A stretch of DNA of 64,000 nt from Thozetella sp. PMI_491 (Eukaryota; Ascomycota; Sordariomycetes; Chaetosphaeriales; Chaetosphaeriaceae): contig MU270065.1 of NCBI GenBank assembly GCA_021432635.1, positions 186,001-250,000 on the forward strand, in the 5' to 3' direction. Both the position numbers and the translations under genes were made by a program. Below are positions 10,938 through 23,965 of the stretch, one piece after another. The notes under the pieces are model-generated. The model did not search any database. It was not told the origin of the DNA and saw nothing but the letters and a program-made list of their open reading frames with translations. Numbering within the stretch: position 1 is the first letter of the stretch; each line of letters begins with the position of its first letter.

Positions 10938-13270
10938 ATGGGTTGTGGTGCTTGTTGGGCTGGCCGCGTGGAGAGCGTGGGAAAGTATTTTGAAGAAAGC
11001 TTGCTGGCTATTCTTTGTGTCTAGTGCAGCGGTCGTCGTGGTGGATGATGGCTGTTTGCTTGGTGTTGTGGGTAGCTGGTGGTGTGCGAGAGAAATAATG
11101 CCCCAGGTTTGCAAGGCAGGGAGCGCCTTCTTATACAAGCTTTGACACCCGCGAGGCATCGGAATTCAGCATACGTACCGTCGCCCACTAGGACGGCGGC
11201 CATGTGGATTAGGATTCGCGTTTGTCGACGTGCGCAGCCAGGCCCGGCCGGCAACCGCAGCCCGTAGCTTAGTCTGACTGACTATGCACCCGGCCAAGCC
11301 AGTCACCCCTCCCTAAGCCGTGGGAGGCAGCAGGGGGGGGGCGGCGCTGGGCTGACAGGGGTGACACAACCTGAGGCCTGAGCCTCAGTGTGCGGTTCCA
11401 GCGTCTGATGATGCAAGGGCCCTAGTAGCAGTGCCGTTCTGGCGAGAATAGGCTAATGCAATATTTGCAGAGGGCAGGCCGCCGCAGCGGCCGGCGTCGC
11501 AGAGTTTTTGCGATGAGTAATTTTTTGGGCGAACGCCGACCTTTTCTTGGTTACGTGTCGGGCTTCACGCACTTCTTCCCCCCCCCTCTTCTCCCTAGTC
11601 TCACGAAGCAGCGCACGCATTCGGAGCGTCACGGGCATGGAAAGAGCCTGGCAGGTTGACGCCATCAACGAAGGGGGGTGCGCAAGCTCCGCATCCCGAT
11701 TCGCGACGGCTTCCGACCTCAGGCTTTGGGCGACGCACGGGCTCTGCTCGCCGCCTGGTTGGCGCCGCCCATCACTGCCTGTTCGGGGGTGCCTTATGCG
11801 CCTGATGCGCTGGGTATGCCCTAGGCGGACAGCGCTCCCCTCTAAGCCAACAAGTACGGGTCTTGTGCACAACGTAGGTGCCTACGAAGCCTACCTTTCC
11901 TAATTGCACTTTGCAAACTTTGTGCCACCGATTGGTACCATGTATTTCCTTTCTGCCTGGATCCGCACCATGGCACGGGCGAGGCAGGCAGACAGGAACT
12001 TTGGGTTCCACAGCGCGCTTGCTCTGAGTTGCTTACCTCTATCAAACGCAGGTTCGCTCCCGGAACCTACCGGGGACCTTAGCACCTTCCCTCGTCGTCG
12101 TGTCGCGGTGATGACGACCCAGTGCTTGCCCGCCCCGTCGGGAGGCGGCATACGAGCCGATGAATCATAATAGCACATAGAATGCGGCGTAGTCCCAGGC
12201 AAGGGTGTGTGAGCCCTGCTTTCTTGGTCCCCGTGTACCCACCCGGAGGACGCTGCATCATGTTCCAATCTCCCGGGTATTACAATAAGGAAGATAAAAA
12301 AAAATGGGTAAAGAAGATTTCTGTCTAAGCCCCCCGGGCGAAACCCGTTTGTGGAGTTCTGCCATCAATGGATGAACAAGAGTGACTCATTCGGGCACTA
12401 AAAAGTGTGAAGCAGACGCCTCAGCATGCTCGAGACAAAGCTAGAGTGTAGCAGTATCCTTGCTCCGTACACACTTTGGCTTGCGGGGACCCGTCCGCTT
12501 GGGAGAGAACCCCCCAGGAAGAGATGCGCGGGGGAAAGCGCCACGGCGCATAGCTTTGGTGGTCTTACGCCGGAGATTGACGAGTGTGACGCATTCGCCG
12601 GAAAGAGAACGCCAATTCTGCTTAAGCTATAGCACCCCTGCAACCCGACAAAGCTTCGCTCGACATCAAGCTAGGTAGCTGCTTACTCTGTACAAGCATG
12701 TATAAGTTCCCCACAGTGGTCCAATTGAACTCCGAGACTCGCTGGTGGGCGCCAATGGAGGTCCGAGACCTTGTTTCCTAAGCATTGAGGAGCAATCGGA
12801 GTTGGGTATGGCGTAGGTAGGGTGTAAGATGGGCCAAAGAGCCCCCGCTCTGCCTGCGGCCCCCCCTCCTTTCGCACCCTGCCTTTCGGATAGTTAACCC
12901 CTCGAACTCCGAGCGAGGCGCTGAGCATGCCATGCCATGCAGCCTCTTTGGAATGTGCATATTTGTGGCTTGTGGCTGTCTGCCCATCTTGACTCATCTG
13001 GCGGGCACCTGCCGGGGCTCACCGGACCAATTCCTAAATTTCACCATCGCTCACGCGCGGCAGCACCACGCCAGGCGGTGACGAGTGAAGACGTGTCAGC
13101 TTGCGACGGACAATGAAAGAAACGCCATTGGGTTTTCCGGCTAGGACTTTGTTTCCTAACATGATATTGCCCTCATGTTTCGAGAAGGCGCCCGGACTCG
13201 ATGACATATTCGGCCGTCCCGGGCCGCCTGCCCCCCTCGGCTCCTGCCCCCTTTCTCCCCGTGCTTCGCA
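10938..13270. other. Gene-free intergenic region
   Basis: 2.3 kb between the small basic protein and the F-box-like gene, both on the minus strand. Open frames here are short, overlap on opposite strands and have no recognisable domain. G- and C-rich patches occur at 11333-11342 and 11580-11588. I see no gene. Confidence 0.5.
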
Positions 13271-14442
13271 TCAGTGGCCGGGACGAGGCAGACAGACCTC
13301 TCCAATCTCTCCCAGCACGACCAGGTTCATGACGTTTTCAACATCCTCGTAATCCTCGTAATCCGCTCCCAGACATTCCCCCGCCTTCTTCCTCAGCGCG
13401 TCCCACAGGATGAGACGGAGCGATGGTAGGATTGGGCCAATAGACTCATCGTTGACAAAGTTGTCATCCTTTTCCTAGAGATTCCGCCGTCAGCATGCTC
13501 ATCTCACCGAAAGGTCAAGGTAGGAATGCGCGATCCGTGGTCAGAGGGCCCCCAAAGCACAATGTTGGGAGACGGGGCAGCAGCTGGACCATGGGTACGA
13601 GGGCATGGACGAAAGAGAAGAGAAACAAGTTGGTTACACACATAGATCTCGAGGTCTCGAGCGTGCACACTTGCATTCTCCCAAGCCCGGGCTTGGATCA
13701 GCGACTGGGTCGCCGCGTAGCTCGCGAACGAATCCGGCCGCATCAGAGAGCGGATGGCCCGAGTCCCGTGCCGCAGCACCACCTCCTCGCTCGCCCTCCG
13801 CAGTACTTGCGACTCCGAGTGCCCCGGCCGGTTGGCGCGGCTCTGGGCCCAGGCCTCTCCGCATAGCACCGTCAGCTTGGCGAGGAAGGCAAGGTCGGCG
13901 AGCCCCAGCGAGCGCAAGACGGCCATCTGGGCCCGCCGCACGCGCCGTAACACGAGCGGGAAGGGATCCATCGGGGCGGCCCGGGCCAGCTGGACGGCAG
14001 CTGGCGTTAGGTTGCTGCACACGTCGGCGACACAGTCAGAGAGGCGATCGAGGACCATGCAGGCGCGCGATAGGCCGAAGACGAGCCGCTGGAGCGAGGG
14101 GTCCGCTTGATCGGTAAAGCCTGGGTAATTCTGGAGGAGCGGTTGGTGGAGCGGCTGGCCCGGTGAGAAGAGGCCCTCGATACTGCGCTCTCGGCAGTCG
14201 AGTTCCTGGAGCATGTCGAAGGTGTATGCCTCGAGGATTTTGGCCTGCGACAGCACTCTGCCGCACGGAGCATACTCGGACGGGTACAGCGGGCCGCGGA
14301 GGCGCATGCCGAGGTGGCCTTTGACAATCGAGTGTTGATACTTTTTGATCAAGGCATAAGAGGTTTTGCAGAGGAGCATCAGTCGCGCAAGGGTAGGTAA
14401 GTCGGCCCGCTCGGCGACAAGCAGGATAATGTCGTTAATCAT
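13271..14442 (-). CDS. F-box-like domain protein
   Basis: Exons 14442-13642 and 13474-13271 on the minus strand, giving 334 residues. The intron (13641-13475) has a strong GTGTGT donor and a CTCTAG acceptor with a GCTGAC branch. The donor is phase 0 and restores ...DLEIYEKDDNFVNDES..., whose acidic GADYEDYEDVENVMNLV tail looks coding. The N-terminus (MINDIILLVAERADLPTLARLMLLCKTSYALIKKY) has the leucine spacing of an F-box-like helix bundle; the rest is helical with no recognised repeat. By family analogy it would be a Skp1-binding adaptor of an SCF ubiquitin ligase. The start could lie farther upstream, since the frame is open to 14562. Confidence 0.65.
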
Positions 14443-15381
14443 GGCGAATGCTGATAGATGATCAATGGCCACTAGCTCACGGCCTGTCTCAGCGTTCCTT
14501 GCCCAACGAGTTGCTCTTGACCCCCTATCCCCATGCCACTCTCCCCAGGGGCTTGCTCGCACCGAGGGCGAGATCTAAGGGGGGACCGTGGAGAACGTAC
14601 CTTGGAACAACAAGTAGCAAACGGCTATTCCGCCGAAGTCTGGTTTTGGTAGAGCAAGTTTTGGTTGGATAAAGTCGTCCTGATGACAAAATAGAGCAGA
14701 TACTGGTGCTATCGCTATTCTTTGAAGCGCAGATGCTGTGTGGCGATGAGCGTTGTCAGGAGGGGGAAGTCTCGAGGCCATATCATCCGGCGAGGTTGGC
14801 TGGCGAGATGGAGCAGGTTGGAAAGAACTTATGGAGGTCTACTCCTTCCATTGTGGCCACGAAGCTGTCGTCCGCAGCCTTCCTTGTCTAAGAGATGTGG
14901 ACTTTGGATGAAAGTAAACAGAGGTAAAACCACAAGCCTATGAATCATCGTCTCGTCCGGAAGCGCCGTCTGACTTCGGGAGCGTCGCGGGATCGGCATT
15001 CACTGAGCTGAGAGGTTCCGGGCCCAGACCGAGCAGGAGCGATAAAGAAGCTTTCTCAGCCGCCCGAGGCTCGAAGCATGTTATACACCAGCCTTCGAAG
15101 CCTGCCGGGTCAGCTCTCGTAAATTTTGAGACGTATATCATACAAGCGAATGAGGAATCGAATGCCCACAGCCAGTAACTCCAAGAAACCTCTCCCCCCT
15201 TTGCTTCGAGAATGCCCCCGACGCCGCTAATGCAATGGTGGACCGTTCCCTCCTCGAGGGACAATATAATCCAAACCCCGAGATGCTGGAGATTATTAGG
15301 GCAGCGAGACGTGAGCTGCGATTCCGTAACTTGATATTATCCCATGAACCGATCGACACATGAAAAGACGAAAATGGCGGC
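14443..15381. other. Intergenic, F-box-like gene promoter and glutaredoxin 3' flank
   Basis: About 940 bp with both neighbouring genes on the minus strand. No supported coding sequence. Confidence 0.5.
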
Positions 15382-16237
15382 CTATAGTGGCTTCTGCTTT
15401 GTGTCCTGGGCGAACCGTTCTGACACGTCGATGCGCTTGCCACCGAGGGCCTTGATCTTGTCGGCTAGTGTCTTCTTGCTGTCGAATTCGGCTACGTCGT
15501 CGCCTCCGCCGATGCTCTTGCCATTGATCATGACATTGGGGACCGTCTTGCGCCCGGTCATCTCGCCTAGCTTGGCCTGCAGCTTCGGCCCGAGAGGGTG
15601 CAGGTCTAGCTCGACTACGTAGGGGGCTGGGTCGATCGAGTACTTCTCGAGGAGGATGCCCTTTGCCTTCTTGGAGAACGGGCAGTACGACTTGGAAAAG
15701 ATGATGACTGGGAGGCGAACGATGAGCACGAGAGATCGCGGGGAGCAAGGATAGGGGGTACTTACCGGGTGACTTCTTGAGGATATTGTTCAGCTCCTGC
15801 TCGATCTCGTGTTCCTCGTTGGTCTCTGGGATCTCGGCCTCCTCGTCCTTCCCCTGGCCGCCCGCCGAGCTCCCCACGCCAATGACCTTGCTTGGCTTGT
15901 CGGGCTTGTTCGGAGCCTTGGCGTTGGCGTTCTCCTTCGCCTTTTGCTCGGCGGCCTTTAGGCGGTCCGCCATCTGCTTCGCCAGCTTGGCATCGTCCTC
16001 GTCAATGTCCCCGTCGTCGTCATGGTCGACCGGCGTCTTTCCCTCCTTGGGATCAAGCACCTTCTGGCCAGTCCCTCTAGACTTGTCCATGGCATCCATG
16101 GTCTTGTGGTAAAAGTCCTGCAGCGTGCGTGTGTCCGGCTGCTGGGTCTGGCGATAGTGGGATGTGAAGAGCAAGGTCACGATGACGCCGGCGAAGATCA
16201 CGAGGAAGAAAACGCGAACTCTCCTCTGCGAAGGCAT
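15382..16237 (-). CDS. Membrane-anchored monothiol glutaredoxin (Grx6/Grx7-like)
   Basis: Exons 16237-15766 and 15707-15382 with a 58-nt intron (GTAAGT donor, TCCCAG acceptor); 265 residues. The real ATG is MPSQRRVRV at 16237. Residues 9-24 (VFFLVIFAGVIVTLLF) form a signal anchor, followed by a long charged linker (DHDDDGDIDEDD and a Lys/Ala-rich segment) and the thioredoxin-fold glutaredoxin domain. The active site is CPFS (Cys166), so only one catalytic cysteine. The glutathione-binding TVPNV cis-proline and GG motifs (KSIGGGDD) are present. Yeast Grx6 and Grx7 have the same type II architecture in the ER/Golgi, and that location is likely here. It handles glutathione-mixed disulfides in the early secretory pathway by analogy. 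Confidence 0.9.
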
Positions 16238-18439
16238 ATTGGGCAACTTCAGCGGGGGGCTGCGCGAATCTGTGGCTGAGATCAGAGGTGTTCGCAGGTG
16301 CGTTCGGTGCAGGTAGGCTTCGAGTGCACCGTAGACAAAGTCGAATTTAGAGATGATGTGGCTATCCTATTATCGATATCAGGGCGCCGGGGTAGGTCCC
16401 AGGCGCATCTCTCTCGGACCTGGACTCGGTAGGTTCTTGGGGCGGTGGCGTGAGCTATGCGAAACACTTATCGCGGTGCTAGAGATTCGGTCGCGACTGG
16501 TCCGACCGTAAGTGTTGTATCGAGCGCGAGCGGTCTACTCGCCACGTTTCCAGTGCGCTGCTTTGTGCAGCAGAATTGCTTCGAGGCCTGAGACGTCGGT
16601 ATGGGGTCAGTGATGTCAGGAAAGGCCAGCGATGGAGACCAAGACACGGAGTGTGGGCAGCACCTCGACCAAATCTCCATCACGGGCAAGAGCGCGGATT
16701 GCCGCGTCCCAAAGCAGTCTAGCGTCTTCAGGGGCGGGAAGCAGGGTACTTGCTCCTACCGTGTGAGCTGAGGGGCCACTGCGACCATTTCCCCGGACTT
16801 TGAGGAGGGGCAGAAGCCACGCAGTACGGTCAATACACAAGACCAAAGGCGCCTCCAAGACGGCGGACCATCCTAGCGCTGCGAATCAATTGCTAGCCGA
16901 CTTCCGCTGCACTTGCAGCCTTCCAGCATGTGTTGACTGACGATGAATCCCGCTCCGTCACATGCCTTCACGCATTGGGCGCGAGCTCTAGCACATTTGG
17001 AGAACCCCTAAACATGGCAGACTCGAGTTGTCCGTCGCACCGTGCACCCAAGTCCCTCACAAATGGTGCTCCCTGCCGGCCCGCTGCAGGGGTGACCGCT
17101 GGCCTGGGGAGCCGGAACGGGCAGGTAAACTCCTCTTATTGTGGGTGGTGGCCAGCAGCGCGTGACCGGTTGCCTCTCCCGCAAGCCTCGAGGCACGACA
17201 CGGTGCGTTCGGGGCGTTGCAGACGTCGCGAACCTCCGCGTCTAGATCGGGGAGAAAGGCTGCAGAGGGCGCAAAAGAAGGGTCCTCATCTTGGCTTCTC
17301 CTGCAATGCAACCTGCCTTCCCGCCTATTTCCCCGGGCGTGGCCACGGACACATGCACAAAACCCTGCCGGCTGGTCCTTCCCCAAGAGCGCCCGACGTC
17401 TTGTTTCAACTTTCCGGCTGTTGCGCGGCCGGCCTTGTCTCCCTCACACACGCTCAACGGTCGGAGATATAGTGTCGATCGCTGGAGCTGTCTAGAATTC
17501 CCATAGCCAATATAGCCAGCATGCCTGCGGCGCCCAGGATAAGGTCCCAGACCTTGGGCCGGGACGTACGAATACGTATAGGTGTCCTTATAGAGCCAGC
17601 CCCTACTCTAGCATGAACTCTAGCATGAATCCGGTCATATTTTCCCTCGTGGCTCCCCGTGCCTGCGCTTTCATAGGTAGGGTAGGGCAGAGGATCATAT
17701 GCCCTCTATCCCAGCTGTCTCCGTAGACTATCGTGGCAAATTGCTAATATGGTAGCACTAAATCGGCCCCATGTTTGCAACGGCTATGCGTAGACACCTT
17801 CTTCAGCTTCGGATTACCTACGTCTAATCGACAGACGGGCTTAGGAGCATGCCATTCCCCGCGAGATCCTGCCCCCAGGCGACCTTGGCACGCCTGAGCG
17901 TGTGAGAGCCCAGCCTTCTAGAATGCCAGGGCATAATCTTAACGGTCTTATCGTAGTACAGTGCTGTTCTTCCTATGCGCTCGACGCCTCATGGGACGGC
18001 CGCACAAGCACAAAGGAACTGTGTCTAGAACATGGCCGAGCCGTCAGTCGGCACCCCATGTCGACCAAGTGTTACACAGAGCCCTATCATTGAGCGAACC
18101 TCGTATCCTTTCTCTATCCTCCGGTATCAACAAAGGAAATGGTATATCGTTTCGACAAGTTGGGTGCGTAGATACTATGGCATTGTCTTACTGGTTGTTT
18201 GCCTGGCCTGCCAACAACTTCTTTGTAGATGATGTGCCTTCTTGAGAACAATCGACGCCATATTCTGCTTAAAACCTGTCCGGTTGCTTTTCTCTGGTTT
18301 AATTAGAAGCAGAAAGCACATCGGGTTAAGCATAGGCAAGCGATAAACTGTCGCTTGCCTACGAGTTCAAGCGCAAGGAACGTGCAATAGCTCCTAGCAA
18401 TCCACATCTGTAGATAACTTGGACTCGCGCCAGGTCACC
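16238..18439. other. Divergent intergenic region with a doubtful coding fragment
   Basis: 2.2 kb between the glutaredoxin gene (minus) and the Cys-cluster gene (plus). The only stretch that looks protein-like is on the minus strand at about 16616-16890 (see findings). The part 17500-18400 is less GC-rich, with no coding signal. Confidence 0.5.
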
Positions 18440-19624
18440 ATGTGTTACGAGGAGAAATCTTTGCATGTATGCGGCCACACTACCAGGAAGATTGCCGAAT
18501 ACTGCCGGAAAGCCACGACGAAGGGGTGGTTCTTCAAGAAGAAGGTTCCTTGCTCTAACATCAAGCCCATCCCCGAGAAAGGTGACGCAGGCGGTAATCT
18601 GTGCCCTTCCTGTCGTGACAAGAACCTGCAAGCGCAGAAGCTCCGCAAGAGGCAACCCGAACCCCAGGTTCCAGAGGGTAAGTTGCCGCACTTTGCTAAC
18701 AAGGGAATCGATGACCCCTACAGGGAACAGCTGAAGAGGACTATCAAGCCTCTCTCGCACACTGCCCGCGGCACGGGTCTTCAGTTTGAAAGCCCATACT
18801 CCAACCCCAAGACACCGGATCTTGCCCACGCCCCTTTAGGCCTTCAGAGGAGGAATGCAGTTAAGCGGCCATCAAACAGCGGCACTGTCCCCGGCTCGCC
18901 GGCAGATCGTGCCAGGTACATGAACCATCAGCTGCAGCCTCGGCCATCCAAGCGCCAGCCAGGGCATCACTCAGTGCGGAGAGATCACGGATCATCTCCA
19001 ACAGGGAGACACGCAGGTGGGAACGGTAGGAAAGAATCTGTAGAAGCGCGAGGACGGGGGGTGGTGCAACAGGGTCCCCGGCGGAGCGTAATAGCCTGGG
19101 TGGCGGATTCTTCACGAGCAGGCCACCACGACAGCACGATGGGCGAAGGAGCCCGCTACACCCAGCAGCATCACACGGTGCGACGCGAGCTCCGAAATAG
19201 ACCTCCACCTGGCCTCCGGCTGCCTCCTCCCACCCCAATCCAGGTTTCTGCCGCGACCATGCCCCAGCACCCACGCTTTATCGAGCATCTCGACTGCCAC
19301 CAAATCGACCGCAGGAAGACCGAGAATACCGGTCCAACGCTCAATAATAGCAGTGATCGAAATGGACAAGAGCTCCATGGGCGCAATATTACTAGTTCAA
19401 GGCATGCTAAGACAACCAGGAACGAGTCTTCGTCCAGGATGCACGACCATGAGAAAAAGCCGAGTAGCTTGCATGGCAAGAACGAGGGTAAGTTGTGGAA
19501 GAAGCTGATCCATTTCCCCATGCGTTCATCGAGTCCTGTAGAGTCAGATCTTTCTTTTGCTTGTGCCGATTCTAATGCAATTGCGAGAGGCTCAAGGGCA
19601 TCCGACCGAGCTCGAGGCTACTAA
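18440..19624 (+). CDS. Uncharacterised protein with N-terminal Cys/His cluster
   Basis: Single ORF of 394 residues from the ATG at 18440. The first 60 residues carry an ordered Cys/His pattern: Cys2, Cys11-Gly-His13, Cys22, Cys38, Cys55-Pro-Ser-Cys58. This spacing (MC at the start, CGH, then a final CPSC) recurs in many unnamed ascomycete proteins and suggests metal binding, but I know of no characterised member. The remaining 330 residues are Arg-, Ser-, His- and Asn-rich, with low order and no known domain, and are basic overall. There is no signal peptide or membrane segment. Position next to a long gene-free tract gives no functional hint. Confidence 0.75.
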   Translation: MCYEEKSLHVCGHTTRKIAEYCRKATTKGWFFKKKVPCSNIKPIPEKGDAGGNLCPSCRDKNLQAQKLRKRQPEPQVPEGKLPHFANKGIDDPYREQLKRTIKPLSHTARGTGLQFESPYSNPKTPDLAHAPLGLQRRNAVKRPSNSGTVPGSPADRARYMNHQLQPRPSKRQPGHHSVRRDHGSSPTGRHAGGNGRKESVEARGRGVVQQGPRRSVIAWVADSSRAGHHDSTMGEGARYTQQHHTVRRELRNRPPPGLRLPPPTPIQVSAATMPQHPRFIEHLDCHQIDRRKTENTGPTLNNSSDRNGQELHGRNITSSRHAKTTRNESSSRMHDHEKKPSSLHGKNEGKLWKKLIHFPMRSSSPVESDLSFACADSNAIARGSRASDRARGY

Positions 19625-22600
19625 ACACCCTGTAGCTGGTAAATCGCGTGGCTCAGGGACCGTATACCTTGCTCCTTAAACAATATTTCTTTATAGTCAT
19701 AGGATTGAATGACAAGATTGTGGAAATAATATGATTGTTTGCGTTTGCTTACTTCCAGTATCACCATGCGAAAAAGGGACAGCGATTTGGCTACTGATCT
19801 TGATGTACAAATGCTCGAGAAATTGGCAAGCCTGATGCGCGTATTCATGAATTGAAGCTACCGATTTTAACACAGGTTCGATAGGTGCTTTCTCGGGCAG
19901 AACTTTTTGTGGTGGGAGCAAGCTTGACGGTCTGAGATGATATGTTTACTTTGCCCCTGACACTGGTGAGACTGCGGGAAGAACCGAGATTGTAACAGTA
20001 TGAGGGAAGCAAGTAAGGACAACTGTCTATGAAAGAATTCCACTCATAAACTTCTAAGAAATAATTGTTTACAGCACAACAAGAGTAAGCATTCTACCGC
20101 GCAAACCATGAGGAGCCAACGCTATTCTCAGATATAATCCTCGCCCATCGCAGAGGCTCCTTGCTGGGAATACAAAACAGGGCTGGTTCCCAAACAGAGA
20201 TGTATCTTGGATATAGTTGCACCCGTCGCATTTCAAGGCAGGAATTGCCACGTGGATTGCCAGTCACCTACAGGTAGCGTAGAGGCAAGGCGGATTGTGT
20301 TTGATATGGAACCATGGCGAATATGCTATCATTACCCGCTGGACTAGCACATAAGAGCGAGGACTACCACAGATATCAACCTCCTATTATTCTTTTCTTT
20401 TCTTTTTTATCAATTTTTTTTTTAGAAATAAAGAGACATGGTAACGTCCACTGTGAACTACCCACTGGCCACCGAATGCCATGCCATCCGAGAAAGGAGG
20501 TACTCGACACCTCTGTACTTGATCGAGGGGGCTACAGGGTCGAGACGCGAAGCCCCCCTCCCTGTATGGTTGACCTTAGCCATCAAGCCGCAAGCTGCTG
20601 CTCAACCTAGGATGGCGGCAATGCTTCGAAGTCTCATCTTGAAGATTGCCAGGACGCAAGGCGCCGGCAGAACTGTCTGGCCACCGCTCAGGAGGTGCAT
20701 ACATAGCCACGCATACAGGACTTCCCAAATGCGAGGCCCGAGATCGATGCCCGAGTCCTAGAAGCCTCTTTCGCCCAATAGAGAGGATTCCGATCCATGG
20801 CGGCCCCTTCACGATGCACCTATCTACCACCCGTACCCCTCTCTGCTCAAGCCGGCTGGATATTGACACCCTACCTCACTTCCCCATGCATCGTGCGCAG
20901 ATCTGATCGCAGCAAGCCGCCCCGCCGTTGATAGATGATGGCGGCAAGCTTGGTCCTAGGCCAAGCCTTGGTTGCACTCGACCCGGCCTGCGCAATGGCA
21001 GCCACGCGAGCGCATTGAACCTCCACAATCTGAGCCCTTGTCCGCGTTGACATCGGCAGTCACAATGCGCACATGAGACGACAGAGGGTGCTCGTGCCTC
21101 GCCAGAAATGGACAGCCACGGAAGTCCCCGGATCAGCGATTCAGAATTGTCAGGCTAGGCGTGAGCTATGGCGGCGTCTATATCTTCAACTACCGAGGCA
21201 CCGGTTCCACCAGACCGTCGCGAGCCTGTTGCCTAGGCAGGTCGAGACTTGCGCCTTCGCGTCGGATACACGAATGGAGAATAGCTAGGGATAGATACGT
21301 CGACACGTAGACTCCCCACGTGTTTAGGCCTGATGACATGTTCGACTAGATCAGGCCATGGTGGAGGATGGCGCCGCTAGATCGCGAGAATGGAGTACAC
21401 TTAAGGCCATACTGCAACAAAGCTCAGGGCTTGCTGGGGCGTGTCCTAGCTAGCGTAACTAGAGGGCATTGCCCTCGAAAAGTGTCCGATGCTGCTTTCA
21501 AACTACGGCTGCCCGGACATAGGCAATCCGAAGCGGATATGCGATGCAAACACCTGCGCTGGCATGGAAGCACGCTGAATCACATGGGACCCTTTCAGAT
21601 CTCACTTTGCTCGAACATGCCCGCTGGCCGTCTCTCAATGATCGCTGGTCCATGCTCAATCCGCAGCGACCCAGCCGCCCAAAGGACCAAGCACTGATAC
21701 CTATAGGGCTCATTGACACCTCGCGCGGCGCGATGGGTAGCCAGTTCGCGAGACGCCACCACCGCCATCCATACTCCTCCCGTGGATGTGTCTAGAGAGG
21801 CGCACACACGTCGACTACGAAGGCGTCGACGTCTGGAGGGCCGTTCGCAGAGGCTTGGCAGAGCACTATCGATGGGCCATGACCTCCCCCGGATAGCAAA
21901 TCCGCGTGCTGGTCCGCCCGAGAACAGACCTCCGACCCGCAGCGCCGGATGCACGCTCACCCTGGCCGTGCCCCCGCCGGCTTAGTTGAGGGCAAAGCAG
22001 CGGCTCAGCTTTTGGCAACTAGCCATTCGTGGGCGGGGCATCGACGGCGAGGACTGCGTGTTGCTGGCTTGTGCCTTGCGCCCTGACCTCTTAGTCTTTC
22101 CTCGCCGCTCGCTCGTCCATCGCGCCGTTCGATCTGCAAGCACTTTAGCCAGGGTCCCACACTATCCAAGCGCTTGCTTGGTGCGCGATCTTAATGGGGA
22201 GGAAAGTCCGGCAGACACACACTTCTACAGTAGGAGGAACCCACCTCCTTCCCTGCCAGAGCTGCCAGAGCCCGGCGCAAGGTCCTCTTTCAAGTCAACC
22301 GTGCCCGATCCTGCCTGTGTTGCACGGCATTCGTAGACCCCACGGTTACAACGGCAGTGATCTCGAGATCCGAGGGACGAGGACGTCTAGCGAAGTGCGG
22401 GGTATAGGCAGCGTTGGCAAGCATCACAGAGGATGGTGCATGACTAGCAGCATCGCTTAGGATCGAGATGCTTCGACCTGGACCTCGCGTAGAGGGCAGA
22501 GCGAGCTCGTCGATATCTTGTCGACCGAGGCTCGCTGGGTGGGGGAGTTTGACGCCTTTGTGGGGGCAGAGCATGAAAGAGGATGAGCCAAATGAGGGGG

Positions 22601-22778
22601 TTATGGCTCTCAGCCTAGCACTCGCTTCGGTGGGCGGTGGGCAGTAGCGGGTTTGCATCATGAGCATCCGTCGATAGAGAAAGACCGGGAAGCCCGTCGA
22701 AGGCTCAGTTAGCTTCTCTTGTTAGCCTGCAGATACTCACGATTGGGATGCCTCTGAGGCGTGGTCCCTGGTCTACTG

Positions 22779-22818
22779 CCGCCCCCCGCCCCCCCACCCT
22801 CCACCCCCCCCCTCCTCC
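22779..22818 (-). repeat. C-rich tract, G-quadruplex-capable on the minus strand
   Basis: At least four C-runs of three or more, including runs of 6, 7 and 9, within 40 nt. On the minus strand this meets the usual G-quadruplex pattern of four G-runs with short loops. Confidence 0.6.
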
Positions 22819-23965
22819 GTACATACATATCATCATGCAGGCTGTTTACTATATCATCGAGGAGCGGCAGGGTGGGCAAGAGAGAAGAAGTGAGGTCCGA
22901 GATGCGATACTCGGTCAACTATGCCGACCGCTTTGAGGGCTTTAGCGAACAAACGTGGGCGGTGGCGTCTTTGCCTGTTTGGGAGTGTGCTCGTGCCGGG
23001 CATGTGTCTCCCCCTCCCCCCCTGACGCCCACATCGTTGGCTCTTTCTTTTCTTTTGGGAACCTGGCAGAGATGGACCAGGGCAAGGACAGACCTGCGTG
23101 ATTAAGCGTTTGTCACCGATAATAGCATGCATGTAAGGGACGTCGTCCATACACGCGTGGACAGACAGGGAAGGAGAACCAGGAGGGACAGTATGCTGGC
23201 TTCGCCGCCTCATAATTTCGCGTCAACATCCCCCCGCCTTGGTATCGGCCGACGATAAGTCGTTCAGCAGGTCCCCAGAGCTGAAACCAGTGGGGAAGGT
23301 GCCAGGATACTAGTACGCAGTATACTGCCGTGTCCGGCAAACCAAGCCCGTGGGTTACGACAGCCAAATCCATGCATTGACGACGTGGGTCACTGAGGCG
23401 CAGGAGAGGCGCAAAGGACGGTACCAAGCAAGCAGAGCGCAAGAGGATGGCGTTGGGCGACCCGGCGAACAAGAGTGAGCTGATTCGTGGCCGCCTGGCT
23501 CTTCTCCCACGGCTGGCCTGCCGTCTCATCCTGCAGAAGCCCGAGCGGAGAGGGCTATGGCTAGGACTGGGCAGGACTGACAAAGAGGTTCGGTATACGG
23601 TGAGACTGGATTCGTACCCCTCCCTCCCCCTTGCTGACCTTGACGGGTACTAGGTGCGGCCGGCCCAGTGTACTAAGCACTGTATTGAACGGTGAAGGGC
23701 TGGGCCTACGACTAATTCAGCCGTGGCTTGCAGCCAACACGGGGGCCGCTCATTGCCCTCAAGAGGGAATTTTGGCACACACAATATGCAACCACTGGGG
23801 GGCGGCAATTCGTCTCGTGTGCCCCGGTGGAGGTTGGCTGGCACCACGGGGCATATGTCGGCGCGCGGGTAGGCGTGTGCGCTAAGAAGGCGCAGGAGAA
23901 ATGTAAGAGGGAGTTAAAAAAATGTTTCTGTCCTTGTCAGAAAGCAGAATCCTGTCCCGTCACTA

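Noticed and set aside
13482-13520. Very short intron (about 33 nt) after the GGTGAGA in the F-box-like gene
   Set aside because: Below usual fungal intron size and breaks frame; the GTGTGT donor at 13641 restores frame.
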